Part shown: positions 44,892 to 56,551 of the stretch, piece by piece
Numbering within the stretch: position 1 is the stretch's first letter
How the letters are laid out: each line of letters opens with the position of its first letter
DNA from: Phytoseiulus persimilis
Taxonomy: Eukaryota; Arthropoda; Arachnida; Mesostigmata; Phytoseiidae
NCBI GenBank assembly: GCA_037576195.1
Contig: CM075101.1
Location: 4,402,001 to 4,466,000, forward strand
Direction: 5' to 3'
Length of the DNA: 64,000 nt
Made by a program: the position numbers and the translations under genes
The notes under the pieces: model-generated
What the model saw: the letters and a program-made list of their open reading frames with translations, nothing else
What the model was told of the DNA's origin: nothing
The model's database searches: none

Positions 44892-46460
44892 GCCATATGC
44901 ATTTTTCTCCCAGATTTATTTGTAGGTGTAGGACAGGAGTAAATTGTGATAGCCAGCAGCGATACCGGAGATGAGCCGGAGTGTTCTATGCTCCGGAAAT
45001 TCGCAGCTAGAGATGGGGAATCGGAAGCTTCCGGGGAGACCACGGCAGGTCACTGTCGGGGATAGTCAAGACCCCGTGGAAATACGGAGCTCCCCCCATG
45101 GAGCGCTGACCATCTGTTAGCCCTGCCAGGAGACCCATCGGCTTCCATCGGAATCCAGTCAGCATGCAGATCACACGGTCTTTCGATGGCGTTCTTCGGG
45201 AAAGTCGGGTGTACATCCCAATCATCGAGCCCTAGTCAGGTCTTCACTCACCGACTCATCACTTGTGTCAGATGTACCTGGTGAGTACGACCCCACATTA
45301 CGCCCATCGGTCCTCATGAGTATGTGGGCGATCCTGTGGATGCAGCGTGATCGCAACTTCATGATTCCAGGCGTCTCGAGCCTAGTGAAGCTTCTGGTGA
45401 AGTGATGGAGTTTGAGAAAGATGAGCTACTCATGGGGGCGTCTTCTTGCGTCGGGTCTAGTGCTCACTTGCTCCGGGAACACTCGACCGCATGATCAGAC
45501 TTCATAACCGCTAATCAGTGGAACTGTAGTCGTGCGTTCCGTAAGGAACGGCGTTCACTTTGAGCAATGTAGAGAGCAAAGAGACAACATCGCTGGCCTT
45601 CCTATGAATGAGAACTAACCGCAGGGCACGATTTTCCATGGTTCCGCGAGACTCGATCGCTACCTCTCAGAATCAAAACACGGTCTTCGCGGTTTGCTTA
45701 CATCGTCTCCAGGACGACGATGGCCTTAGACGGGGAGGTTCGAAAGTGCTTCCAATCACTTTCTAGATTGCTGGAGGATCGGAGGACCCCTTCCGCCAAG
45801 TGCAACGAAATCCGCCCGCTTCCACCTATACACAATCAGTCAATCAGGAATGAATATCTAGAGTGTACTCGAGCGTGATGAGCTAGCTCGGGGCGGCGTA
45901 AGGTCTCGGGACGCCGTAGTTTCAGGCCTCCTTCGTTAATCGGTCGATAGCGCATCATTAGGGGAACGATCCTCATAGAAAATCCGAAAATTGACACCCG
46001 TCGTTCCAAGAATCGCTTGAACGTTTTGTTCACACGCCGGGGTGTCGCCCTGGGCGTCTGAGCAATCTCACCATCTTCAGCGCTCCCGGCACTCTCATCG
46101 ATTCCATCTGGCTCGCTCCTCGAAGCTCGGTGATGTCAGGCGGAAGTATCAATCGACATTCCGCACACTGGTTCAGAACAGCAGAGCAATAATCAATGTC
46201 ACAGCATTCGTCGAATCTCCCGGTTGTTTTTCCAATACATCTTCCCCCGCCTTCATCGAGTCAGACATTCCTATGCCATCCTGGGGATACTAACCGAGGT
46301 CGCTTATTTTCACGTCCGTCAGCCATCTCAAAGCCATATCCCTCCCAGAGGAACCTGGTTTCTTTTTGAACAGCGCTGGGCAAACCTGTCGAGCTGTGAG
46401 ACTTAACCGGAGATTATGTAACTGGCACTTCTTGCAGAGCTGAGCTTCTTGGCTGGGTTT
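44892..46460. other. Non-annotated stretch between two LRR-like loci
   Basis: Minus-strand frames at 45007-45225 and 45836-46033 may be exons of a further LRR-type gene; the latter ends like a C-terminus (HSRYSFLID). Splice chains could not be established. No repeats were seen. Confidence 0.3.
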
Positions 46461-46467
46461 CCGTATC

Positions 46468-47204
46468 CCAATCATAATTTGGTGAGAATCGCGAAAATCT
46501 CATGACGGTTCTCGTCATACACGAATCGATGACGATTGGGAACGAAATGTGTGAGCCGAATCTCCAGTCGACCTAGACGGCGGTGCTCGAAGTTCCACTC
46601 CACGCACATCCTCAATGCGGGGAAGCATCTTAGTGTGCGAGGATCGATTATTTGCGGGAGTCCTTGATGAAAACGGTTTCGCCCTCATTACGACCGGGTC
46701 TGCGTTCGGAGAAGCCTTGGGCTACTCTCGGGTCAGTCAGACCAAATATCTGGAATAAAGAGAGGCAAAGCTCTCCAGAGGTACGAACGGAACGGATCCG
46801 ACCCGACCCACGATTTGGTCGTAATAGAAACTGAAAGCTCACTCTCAAAAGTAGCTCTTGTGAATTTTCAGAATATGGAGTTCTGGATCGCATCTTCCAT
46901 CCCGGAATTGGAGCCGGTGACTCGCTAGCCTGAAGTTCCAGCACTATTGGGCATAGTCATCTTCCCCTTGGTAGCATTTCGCCGTTCTCCGTGCGAATTC
47001 GGGCTGGTACTCTTTAATAAATCGCGAGGTTTCGTGTGGAGAAGCCTTTGCTCGACAACTGAAATTCCTCTGATCGGATGACTCTCTGCTCGCGCTCGAT
47101 TCTAGGCCCCACAATGGCAAATATAGAACCGGAGAGCCTTCAACAAGAATTATTGCAGTTCTCGTGGAACAAAATCTTTCATACCCTTTTATGTCACGCC
47201 ACCT
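46468..47204 (-). CDS. Possible second LRR-like gene or remnant
   Basis: Minus-strand segments at about 47200-46950 (RWRDIKGYERFCSTRTAIIL), 46944-46648 and about 46640-46468 (FPALRMCVEWNFEHRRLGRL, ending AILTKL and a stop) have the size and leucine/arginine content of the LRR-like gene next door. The first begins at an acceptor-like TTTTGTATAG. I could not join them in a single phase-consistent model, so this could be a gene with unseen exons or a decayed paralogue. Confidence 0.3.
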
Positions 47205-47496
47205 ATACAAAAATTACAACAAGTCATCAATTATTTCCATGACCTGGCATGTATACAGTGAGATCCCTTGCAGGCTCCTGCCTCTTACAAACGGAAGATT
47301 CAAATCAGAAGTGGAATTTCCACCTCTGTAGGAAATCTCATTCCCTCATTTTTGGATAGGGTGCTCCGACTTGTGCTTCAAAGGTGGCGGGAGAAGTCAG
47401 GAGGGTAGTAGCCCGCAGTGCTTGGATCCAGTTCATCCTTATGTTCGCGACTACTCCAAGCCATGGATGACTCCCGGCAGCAGTCGACTGCACATT

Positions 47497-48522
47497 TCAG
47501 GTTTCATCGTCGTCATCGTCGGGAGTGTCTTTCGAGGAAGGGGTCTGCTCCAAATGGAAGTTCTGTTGTTGCATCGTACGGTTGATGTTGTTCAGAATGA
47601 GAGAGTACCTGTAATTACCACAGCCCATTAAAAGCGTGGAAATTGAGGGCAGCTCTCTCCCGGCCATCCCCACTGAAAACAGTCGGAACCTCTGAAACCT
47701 AAATCGATGGCGACGTTTTCGGAAACTCGTGAAAGACCTCTACCGGGTGGAAACACTTCAGCTGCCAGAGCTAAGCGCCCAGCCGTGCTTTCCGATCAGC
47801 TCCGTCCTACGAAAACTCACCTCGAGGCTTTTTTACTGGATATTCGGGACATCAGCTTTTCTTCCTGCTCTAAGAAGCGTTCTTCGCGGTTCTTCCGACC
47901 TGATGAATCGAACCGATCAGATTTCTGGACTCGAAATCTCATACAATGCTTGATCAAAGTTGACTTCTTATTCTAGAGCAAACCTCTTTTTCGCTTCGCG
48001 CCCTCCTCTGAATTTGTGTCCTCGTCATTCACAACAGGAGAATCCTTCGTGCGGCGTTTCTTCGCAGTATTCACAACGGCTGGGAAGTCAATCAAAATTG
48101 AGTTCATTGCGGACGATGTATGCGAGAAACTTCTGAGCTGCATTGACACTGACCTTTTGGTGAGCGAATTTTAGCATCGAGGGACGCACTGGGCACCGTC
48201 GTTCCGTAGGTTTGTGTTTCTTTGCGAACCCTTACCCCTCGCCTCCTCCCTTCCTGACCGGGGAACTCATTCGTTGGGTTGTTGGAGTTGGTGTCTTCCG
48301 AGGAAACCGATGGTCGGCCTGATTTGCGCTTATCGAAGAAATTGTAGCCGCAGCCGCAGAGTTTTGTCGCTGTGGCCACCTGTAGTGAAAAAAACGCATT
48401 GGTCATCGAACTTCATATTCACCCTCTGTGTAAGGGCGAGAAAAGTGTTGCCACGAACGTGATGTTCTCACCTCTGTTTCGCATTGTGGGCATTTTTTGT
48501 TCATCGGCTTCGTCTTCGCCAT
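47497..48522 (-). CDS. UPF0547 family protein, C16orf87-like (5 exons)
   Basis: Minus-strand exons 48522-48472, 48379-48154, 48079-47984, 47929-47821 and 47608-47497 join in phase to about 197 residues. The start MAKTKPMNKKCPQCETEVAT runs across the first splice into KLCGCGYNFF, giving the CxxC...CxCGY zinc-ribbon-like signature of UPF0547. A basic, Ser-rich middle (KRKSGRP, GRRRGVRVRKE, KKRRTKD) looks nuclear. The C-terminal helix RYSLILNNINRTMQQQ parallels the conserved FSVALAEINRKI end of C16orf87, followed by an acidic DDDDDET tail. The biochemical role of the family is poorly defined. Exons 3-4 rest mainly on splice phase and charge pattern, and are less certain than exons 1, 2 and 5. 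Confidence 0.75.
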
Positions 48523-49408
48523 CTGAATTTAGAACGATTCGAATGTGACGTTCGGGGTGTTTGCGGCAACCTTGTGAGGAGGAAAGGAACGCTCAGCCTA
48601 GCCTTGATTCCATCAACCAATACTGCCTCCGCCGAGTCTCAGAGCCAGATACATATAGCACGCGCTTGGCTCGACTGAGAAGAACACAATCTGTACACTG
48701 TTACGCGTCAGTTATGTGATCGTCCTCTCAACCTCATATTTATTCCAAGCTCTAATCGAAGCCTCAGCATGAGTCGCGCTCCGGTTAATCGAGATGCTTG
48801 GTGGGGTAGAGCACTGTATCATGAACAATGAATTCACTCACCGACGCCGAAGGTCCTCAAAGATCAACTTCGCCGACTACAGTCCAAATCTTCGATTCCG
48901 GAGAGCAGAGTGATTTGTGTACGATTGAGAAAGAAATCGAACGCCTGCTCGAAGTTTTCGAGCGCTTGGAGAGTCGCGGCAGAGTTTCGAAAAAGGGACA
49001 CCGAACCTTGCCCAAACTCTTCTTGGTGTCTTCTTGCCCCGTTCCCCCGGCTCGGATTGTTTGTTCCCGCTGTAGCATCCGACTTGTCCGCGAATTGAAC
49101 CCCCGAAACGCTTGCGAAACGAAGTTCTGGCCGCGGATCGGAGTCGAGTTAGTGATCACTTCATCATGGGTGGTACTCTCGCCTTACGGTCGCAAAGTGG
49201 GAAGGAGGAAGAGCGGACAGAAAGAAACCGACGACGATCATCGCCGCCGCATTACAGAAGAGTTTTCAGCCCCGACACGCATCGAGTGTATCAAGACTGT
49301 CACTGCGTTGTCGTTGCTGGTGACTGGCACGGCTCTGTGAGCTCGTGTTCGATTTCGAAATTGTCCAGTTCCTTCGCCGCTCTGATCGGCGCTGTATTGA
49401 GTTACAAA
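48523..49408 (+). other. Region between the C16orf87-like gene and TDRD3, with a 170-codon open frame
   Basis: The two flanking genes are divergent, so both promoters should be here. A plus-strand frame with ATG at 48828 runs to 49340 (MNSLTDAEGPQRSTS..., with a helical EKEIERLLEVFERLESR part). It is not recognised, and a frame of this length can arise by chance at this base composition. It ends 69 bp before the TDRD3 start codon. Confidence 0.3.
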
Positions 49409-52400
49409 ATGGCATCGTCGCTCAAGGATCAGTTGGAACAACGCGGCTGGTAAGAACATTTTGCTCCTCGCTCCGAACCCAATCCAGAGGGGAAAACCAC
49501 AGCCGTCCCTTGGATAGAGCTACGAGGCTTCTCTGCGATCGCACAACGAATGCTTCCGGCTTGCGTTTGACAATAATAGCTTGCATGTCGACGCTCACAC
49601 ATCTGAAGCGGAGATAGAGCCTGGGGGGAAGCTCAACTCCATTTATTACCGCGCTGTTCGAGCCGCTTTCTCATTTCGTGAATAGATCCTCATCCGATTC
49701 AGTTCTGTTAAGGAACAAGTCAGTGAAGTCAGGTTCCCATTTAATCTGCGTGAATTTCATTCGATACGACCGCGGGGGAAGGCATTCACATTGCATTGAT
49801 TCGTCTCGACGAGCATTCCATAAAAGTCACCAATGCAGTTATGAATGGGCTGAGTAACTAACGTCGACGCCTTCTCCGCCTTTAAGGTTTCTGACGAATG
49901 AGGCCATCGCTGATCTGAGTGAAGGGGTTGAAAAGCTTTCAGCCATCGATATAATTCAGAAAGCTTTAGATGTAAGTTTGCTGCTTCCGAAATTCATCCG
50001 ATTCTTTATGGGACTCCAGGTTACTCCTGAGCTGATATCGATCGTGGTTCAATCGAGTGCTGCATTGAAGTTTCTGCAGTCGACGATTCTCAGAGGGAAT
50101 CATCTCATCGTTTCCGCTCCGAGTTCTCACATAAATATGCCGCTGCGAGACGAAACGACGAGGAGCTAGTCGATGACTGGGGGACGCTTGATGAGGAGTT
50201 TTTGCGGTCCACCCGTCATTCCGTTTTTGCTTCCCGCATGTCTTCTCCCGATCTCGAATCCGAGCTCCCTGAACGTGCGTGTAGTCTTGCTAATCTCCTG
50301 AACTTCATCATCCAGACTGATCTCAGCGAAATCGGTTCGGGGTCGATACCAGAGGAGCTCGCGAAAAACCTCAAGAGCGCCGAGAAGGTTTCCGGGCCAG
50401 CTGTTTACCAGATCCAGAGAATTCGGAACGTTAGCGCTCCAAAATCCGATCAAGACAATGAGCGCGACAATAAAATGCTCCGTATCTATCTGACTGATGG
50501 AGTCACACAATTCAGCGCCGTGTTGTCTGGGAAGAGTAGCCTCAGTGTGCGGAATACTTGCCCTGGAACGAAAATCTTGCTGAATCCTCAGTCAGTACCT
50601 GTGTGCAACGGAATTATCATTCTTTCTGAAAGGTTTGTGTTCTTCTCCTGATATTCATCTCCGAATCCAGAACCTTTTCGGAAGTGGGAATACCCTCAAT
50701 ATACTGCTGGGTAACGGATATAGAGTTGCTTGTTACCCTATGTTTTTGCCCGCAGGGATTTCAAAGTGCTTGGGGGAACGGTTCAAAAACTTGTCGACAA
50801 GTGGAAGCTTGCGAAGGATCTGTCGCAGCACAAACGCAGCTCGGGAGAAGCAGGTCCGCCACCTTGGGTGCCCTTCGGTGAGCAGATAAACAAGGATCTC
50901 ATCCGGCAATTGAAGACTGGAGGCCCGTTCAAAGCGATGGAGAGAGTGAGTTATTCAGAACCTTTTCGTGAGTACCCCGTTCCGGAAGCTATCTCGGGAG
51001 ACTCCTGACAAGACTTACATCGAATTATAGGCGGGAGTCACTAAGGCAGCGCCCAACGAAGCTTTTGAACGACAACGAATGACCAGCATCGAGGAAGTGA
51101 CAGCTAATCAGCCGACCGGGAAGAAGAAAGTTTTCGGGAGCGGTGCCCGAGAAATGCACGATGCTGATATTGCCCAAATTTGCGCCAAAGGATTTTCCGC
51201 GGATGCAGCGGTGAACGCACTCCGCAACAACAGCTTCAACGTGACGGCAGCGCTGCAGGTTTGATGTCGCCTATTTGACCGTCTTCAAGATCTTCCATTT
51301 GATCTCTTCGATCAGTATATTGTCATCGAAGTCATTTGCGTTGTGGCCCAACTGAATGTATTCCTTCGGTACACAGGCTCTCACGCTCCGAGGCGACCGA
51401 AGCGATCGCCACTCGGGGAGCCGCGGAGACGGTTACAGGGAAAACGGACAAAAGGGCGGACGCGATAGAGGAGAAGACAACTCAGAACGAGGACGGGGTG
51501 GTATGAAGAAACGTGGCAGCCGAAATCAAGACGAAGGAACTAGGGGCCCTTCCGATCATTCCAGTATGCAGCCGTCGAACCCGGCCACGATTTTCGACAT
51601 GATCTCTACAAAGGTCCGTACAGCGATTGCGAGATGGCGTTCATATCCCTCAGGGTCGTACTGGCGCCATATAATTAGGAGGTTCTAACCCTTCCAGATG
51701 AACTTACCGGAGCAGCCGAACCGTAGAGAAGAATTCCGTTCCAGCCAGGGTAACGGCTATGACAGCTACGAGAGTGGAGGACGCCAGAAGAACTGGTGAG
51801 CTACAGCAGAACAACCGCGTCACGTCATGTCGAGACTTCCACGCTGGAGTCGGCTCAGTTTTTTGACTACTTCTGCTGCAATCCAGGTCAGCCTCGAAGG
51901 AAAATACGGACAGCTATCGTCAGGATCGGAGGAATACGGCTGGACGCGGAGGATTTCGTGATCAGGAACAGAGGTTCGATCGCAGAGATGATCGAAGAGA
52001 CGATCGTCGAGGAGGCGATAACAGGAGGGACGAGAGGAGAGAAGATCGAAGAGACGATCGCAGAGACGACCGGAGGAATGACCGAAGAGACGATCGAAGG
52101 GACGATCGAAGAGAAGACCGAAGGGATGAGAGGAGGGACGATCGAAGAGACGACAGAAGGGATGATCGGAGAGACGACAGACGGCCAGAGCGACGAGACG
52201 ACAGGAGAGACGATCGGAGGCGGGACGAAAGGAGAGAGGACGATAGACGCGACTTCAGACCAACCGACAGAGCTTCTAACCAGCGCGACGCTCGGTACAA
52301 CACCACAGGTGGGATGACATTGGACTCAGCCAGAGCAGGACAACATAAATTTCGCCACAGGTTCTCAATCGAATCTTCGCCGCAGGTCGTAATCAACGTC

Positions 52401-53167
52401 AAGATAGTTACGTTTCGGAGTTCCCCACTTTGTCCTCGACTGGCGCGGGATCTGGCGCGGAGAAACCCCGCGAGAACACGGAAAGTAACCCCGTCGCCTC
52501 GAGACCTAACCAGCAAACCCTGGAGAGGAGAGCTCCTTCTCGACAGGACATGAAAACCAGTCAGTCACAGGCGGGGCCAAGTTCTTCAACGCACAAGTTC
52601 AAATCAGGCCAGCGAGTGTTCGCGAAGTATTGGGAGGACAACCGGATGTATCGGGCTGTCGTTCACGAAATGGCGGCAACCGGGGAAACCTGCGTCGTTC
52701 AATTCGTCGAATATGGGAATTATGAGGAAGTGAGTGTGATTCTTGGATTCTTGGCAGGACCAGCCCACTATTCAGGTTCCTCGTTTGCCGGAAACCAACG
52801 AAGCGGAACAGACTATAACAAGCTTCTATCTTTGAAGGTGTTAGTAGGAGATATTGAGCTCGCGAAGGCTCCCGGATGGGGCGGTGAAGAGGTACTCGAT
52901 GATAGGAAAGTCTCGCCACAGCAGCCGTATGAACCTGAGAAGACTGGCAGCAATCAATTCCAACAAAATAGTCGGAGCGCTAACGGAGGGCCGCCGTCTT
53001 CGTCGTCGCATGAACGTGGAGGCGGTCACCAAAACCGTTACCAAGACAATGGAATGCGAAAAAACAATGCAAGTGCAGGTGGACATCGACGCGGAGGACC
53101 TCCTCGAGGTGGCGGTGGGGGTTACCGAGGAGGTGGCAACCCTCGTCCCGTGCCTCGAAGAAATTAG
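49409..53167 (+). CDS. TDRD3: Tudor domain-containing protein 3 (10 exons)
   Basis: Exons: 49409-49449, 49887-49971, 50316-50632, 50756-50945, 51031-51258, 51377-51613, 51698-51795, 51887-52308, 52386-52729 and 52838-53167. Together they give 763 residues with every junction in phase. Order: N-terminal OB-fold (MASSLKDQLEQRG to about residue 180, with IQRIRNVSAPKS and MLRIYLTDG), a UBA domain (DADIAQICAKGFSADAAVNA, about 253-287), and a low-complexity linker. Exon 8 encodes about 140 residues of alternating RR and DD (repeats of DDRR). The Tudor domain (KSGQRVFAKYWEDNRMYRAV to VEYGNYEE, about 610-655) is followed by an RGG-rich C-terminus. TDRD3 reads methyl-arginine marks and partners topoisomerase 3-beta and FMRP in R-loop and mRNA regulation. 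The Tudor aromatic residues (Y/W in KYWED, Y in VEYGNY) are present. A candidate AATAAA is at 53532-53537. Confidence 0.95.
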
Positions 53168-54026
53168 ATCAGTTCTCACTCTCTCAGCCTTTATTAGTCA
53201 CAGCGAACTAGCTATTGGGATGTTCTATCGACGCTTCGTAAATTATTGATCCTCCTTCTTCTTATCTTCGGATATAATCACATCGATAACCGTGTCTTTA
53301 TCACGATGGAGCAACTGGAAGGATTTTTTCCCACTTCAGTAGTCGAAAGTGATCGTTGTCCCCATCAGAAAGCAGGAGACTTTGTCATCATTTCGGTAAT
53401 TTTAGCTACGTTTTGTAATGTAGTCGGATTCCTGAGATGCTGCCTGCATATGCATACATTGCATTTTGTCATTACCGACACCACGGCTCGGTTATCGTGA
53501 TTCTGGCGGGGCTGGTGTCAACCATTACAATAATAAAACGTGGTGATCCTCAGCGATTCCTGGTCTCTCGGTTGGGGCGATAAGGGGGGGGGGGGAGGGG
53601 TGAAATATAATGTAGAGCCTCCGGGCATTTTACAGAGTTTTCGTCCTCGAGCTCGGTCTGGAGTCTCGACTGAAACACGGAATACCATCAGGTCGCAGTA
53701 GGGAATAATGATTCATGCCAAAAAAATCAATCGTATCGCAGCCGTTAAGATCTGATAGAGTGTCATTCGTTGATATTCGATCGCCCTCCAGTTATCACGC
53801 TCTTGATATCTCTCTGTAATCCGAGTTTTTCGTCCTCGACTGGATGAAAATGGCGCGATTTCGACCGAACGACCGGCACTGCGCCGGGAAAAGAGAAGCG
53901 GTGAGAGCATTTTGGCTTGTTTACATGCCTGTCCCCTCTCCCCTTCAAGCTGCGGCTCTCCAACATCGATCGTCAAATCGTCAACATTGTGACTTTTCGG
54001 AGACGGCCACCGGTGCCACCGCAGAG
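53168..54026. other. TDRD3 3' flank and GPAA1 promoter region
   Basis: It holds the TDRD3 polyadenylation signal (53532-53537) and a run of G near 53584-53597. The GPAA1 frame is open upstream of its chosen start (from 53844), but similarity begins only at 54027. Confidence 0.5.
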
Positions 54027-55939
54027 ATGGGGCCCAAGGCAACGTCGATTGCCGAAAGGAACCGACTTCTCTCAGCAGTTTTGAAGCACAATAGCCTCCT
54101 TTGCTTCTTTCTGTATCCTCTGGGCATCGTGGCATTCGGCTTCCTCGCCTCTCCCGATGTCAACGATCAGACCTACTTCTCTGACAACTCACTGCTCCCT
54201 GGAATGGTTGAGCGGAGCACCCGGATAGCACAGGAAGCCGAATCTCTCCTGGGAACACTGGAGTCTGAAGTGAAGTCCCACTCGAGCATACCTTACGCTT
54301 GGCTGGCTGGACAGTTTCGACAGGCGGGTTTGGAAGTTCATCGTCACAACTTCACTTTAGTGTATCCTCTGGGAAGTCGACAGCTGCATGCTGGAGAGAA
54401 TCTGTTCGCAATAATGCGAGCGCCGCGTGCTTCTCGGACTGAAGCGATTGTCATATCCGCACCTTTCCGACCACCGACATCACCCCACCCATCGAACCTC
54501 GCATCCGTGGCCACAATGATTGCTCTCGCCAAGCAGTTCCGACAAAAAGTCTACTGGTCGAAAGACATCATATTCGTGGTGACTGAACATGAGTTGGTCG
54601 GACTTCAAGCCTGGCTCGATGCATATCACCTGGTGGAAACCTCGCCTGGAGTCCTGCTGCCAGGACATCTCGAGGCGCGTTCGGGCAACATCCTCGCTGC
54701 GATAAATCTCGAGCTCCAGGCCAAGCACATCGATCAGGCGAGTTGTTACAAGCCAGAACGGATCTCGTTTGACTACGATACTCCTAACGGGTGAGACATT
54801 AGCTCATTCAATCCTTGTTCTGGCAGGTCAACGTGAAAATTTTCGGACTGAATGGGCAGCTTCCGAACTTGGATTTGGTCAACACCTGCAAGAACCTTAT
54901 GCAGCGAGAGGCTGTTCCATACATTCTAGAAGATCGAGCGGACCCCGTCGAGGAAGACAAAAACCTCGAGTGGGCCGGCAGTGCCATGAACCTCCTCAGC
55001 CAGATGACGAAGCAGGCTACGGGGGCGCCTTCAGCGGCTCATGGCCTCTACCATCGCTTTGCGATCCAAGCTCTAACACTGCAGGGCCAACCGAAAGTTC
55101 GCGGCTATCCCCACGTGACGTTGACCAATATCGGACGAGTTATAGAGGGACTCGTTCGATCGGTGAACAATCTCCTGCAGCGATTCCATCGCTCGTTCTT
55201 CTACTATTATCTTCCCAGCATGGACAGATATATATCTATCGCCTACTACATGGGCGCCTTCGGGATGCTGATAAGCCCTGTTGCGTTAAAATCTGTCGCT
55301 TTGCTGCTGGAGCTGCACGACCAGCATCCGACAGCTTACATGACATTGCTGTGGAAATCGTTGCCTCTCGTATTACTCGTGCAGCTCCTCGGAGCAGCTC
55401 TGTTCGCTTCGCCGGTGCACGGCGAAAGTATGGTGAAGAGTGTTCTCCCGCTGAACACTCAAGATGCGCTGTACACTTTCATGTTGGGAGCCGTTGTCAA
55501 CTTGCTCGTCATCCCGATCGGCGCGAAGCGAGCCATCGACCCTCAGCCGCAAAGACTGCTTATGCTATTGCATTATTTGCTGGTGATTGGGCCTCTCGCG
55601 ATGCTGAACATCTCCCTCGCTGTTCTAGTTGCCGTAGCAACGGTTCCAGTCGTTCTCACCGCCGGATTGAACACCTATCTGCCGTTGAGGTTAATGCACC
55701 GCGTGCTCCAAGTCCTAATCAACCCATTCCTGTTAACTTATATCATTCTCTGCGGGCACTCAATCGCCCTTGACAGATGGAATCTGGGTGACCCAAAAGT
55801 TCACTTGGTGCAGGCTTTCAACGCGCACAAGAAACTCCTCCTCTTCACCGTTGAAGACTGGTATATTTACGGGGCTGCGAATTTCCCCATTCTCTGTTTG
55901 GGATTTCTGCCGGTTTGGGTGCACATGTGGACCTTGTAG
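54027..55939 (+). CDS. GPAA1: GPI transamidase component GAA1 (2 exons, frame conflict at the intron)
   Basis: The chosen ATG (54027, MGPKATSIAERNRLL) sits just before the conserved cytosolic-to-membrane start. Exon 1 runs to about 54790 (CGG|GTGAGA) and exon 2 from 54827 (GGCAG|GTCAAC) to the stop at 55937-55939. Similar blocks include PLGIVAFGFLASP, the M28-peptidase-like luminal domain with AIMRAPRASRTEAIVI, YWSKDIIFVVTEHELVG and LEAYH-like LDAYHLVE. FGLNGQLPNLDLVN, HGLYHRFAIQALTLQG and the C-terminal multi-membrane region follow. GPAA1 is part of the ER transamidase that attaches GPI anchors to proteins. Exon 1 is 764 nt (phase 2), while exon 2 must be read from phase 0, so the two do not join in frame with any GT donor I can find. 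One base may be missing, or the splice may be unusual. Length is about 620 residues, as in relatives. AATAAA lies near 56063. Confidence 0.9.
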
Positions 55940-56551
55940 CGTTAAGCGACCTCGTGGCATGTGACACGATGAAGCTCTCAGAGCTTGAACTGTTCGGAGG
56001 AAGACTGTAAATAGTAGGCAGCAACCTTGTCCTATACATTATTCAATGCTGGAGTTGTACAGAATAAAAGACACATCCACTCCAGAATCGACTAGCTTTT
56101 CGAGGAAAAAGCCGCAGTTTATGGTGAAACTGAGGAGCGCCTGTCGGATTGAGTTCTGAAGTTCCGAACTCTCGGGTTTGCTGAAGAGGTCAGTTATCCG
56201 CGTTTCTTGGAGAAAATACACAACGCAGTCAGACCTGGAGCAATCATAAGACAATTGTATTTACAAAAGTACAGAGTGTTGTAAACCTTAGAGCGCGATA
56301 ACCGGAATCAGAATGGTAGCCTCGTCATATTCTAAGCACTTCCGAATCATCACTCTCTTCGAGATGATTGGCTGAGGTTATGAGTGCCGATAATGATGCA
56401 GAAAACATGTTTCCGGTAACCCTGTGTCCGTGTCGGAGATTCATCCGTCTAGAGGAATCTCGTTTTCTCCCACCGTCTCTGATGTGCGCTGGCTGCGCGA
56501 CAGTTCCTCAAGAAGCCGCAATGAGGGTGGATTAGCGTGCTTCTAAGCGCG
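55940..56551. other. Convergent intergenic gap between GPAA1 and MIOS
   Basis: It contains the GPAA1 polyadenylation signal near 56063 and short frames only. MIOS ends on the opposite strand at 56552. Confidence 0.6.
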
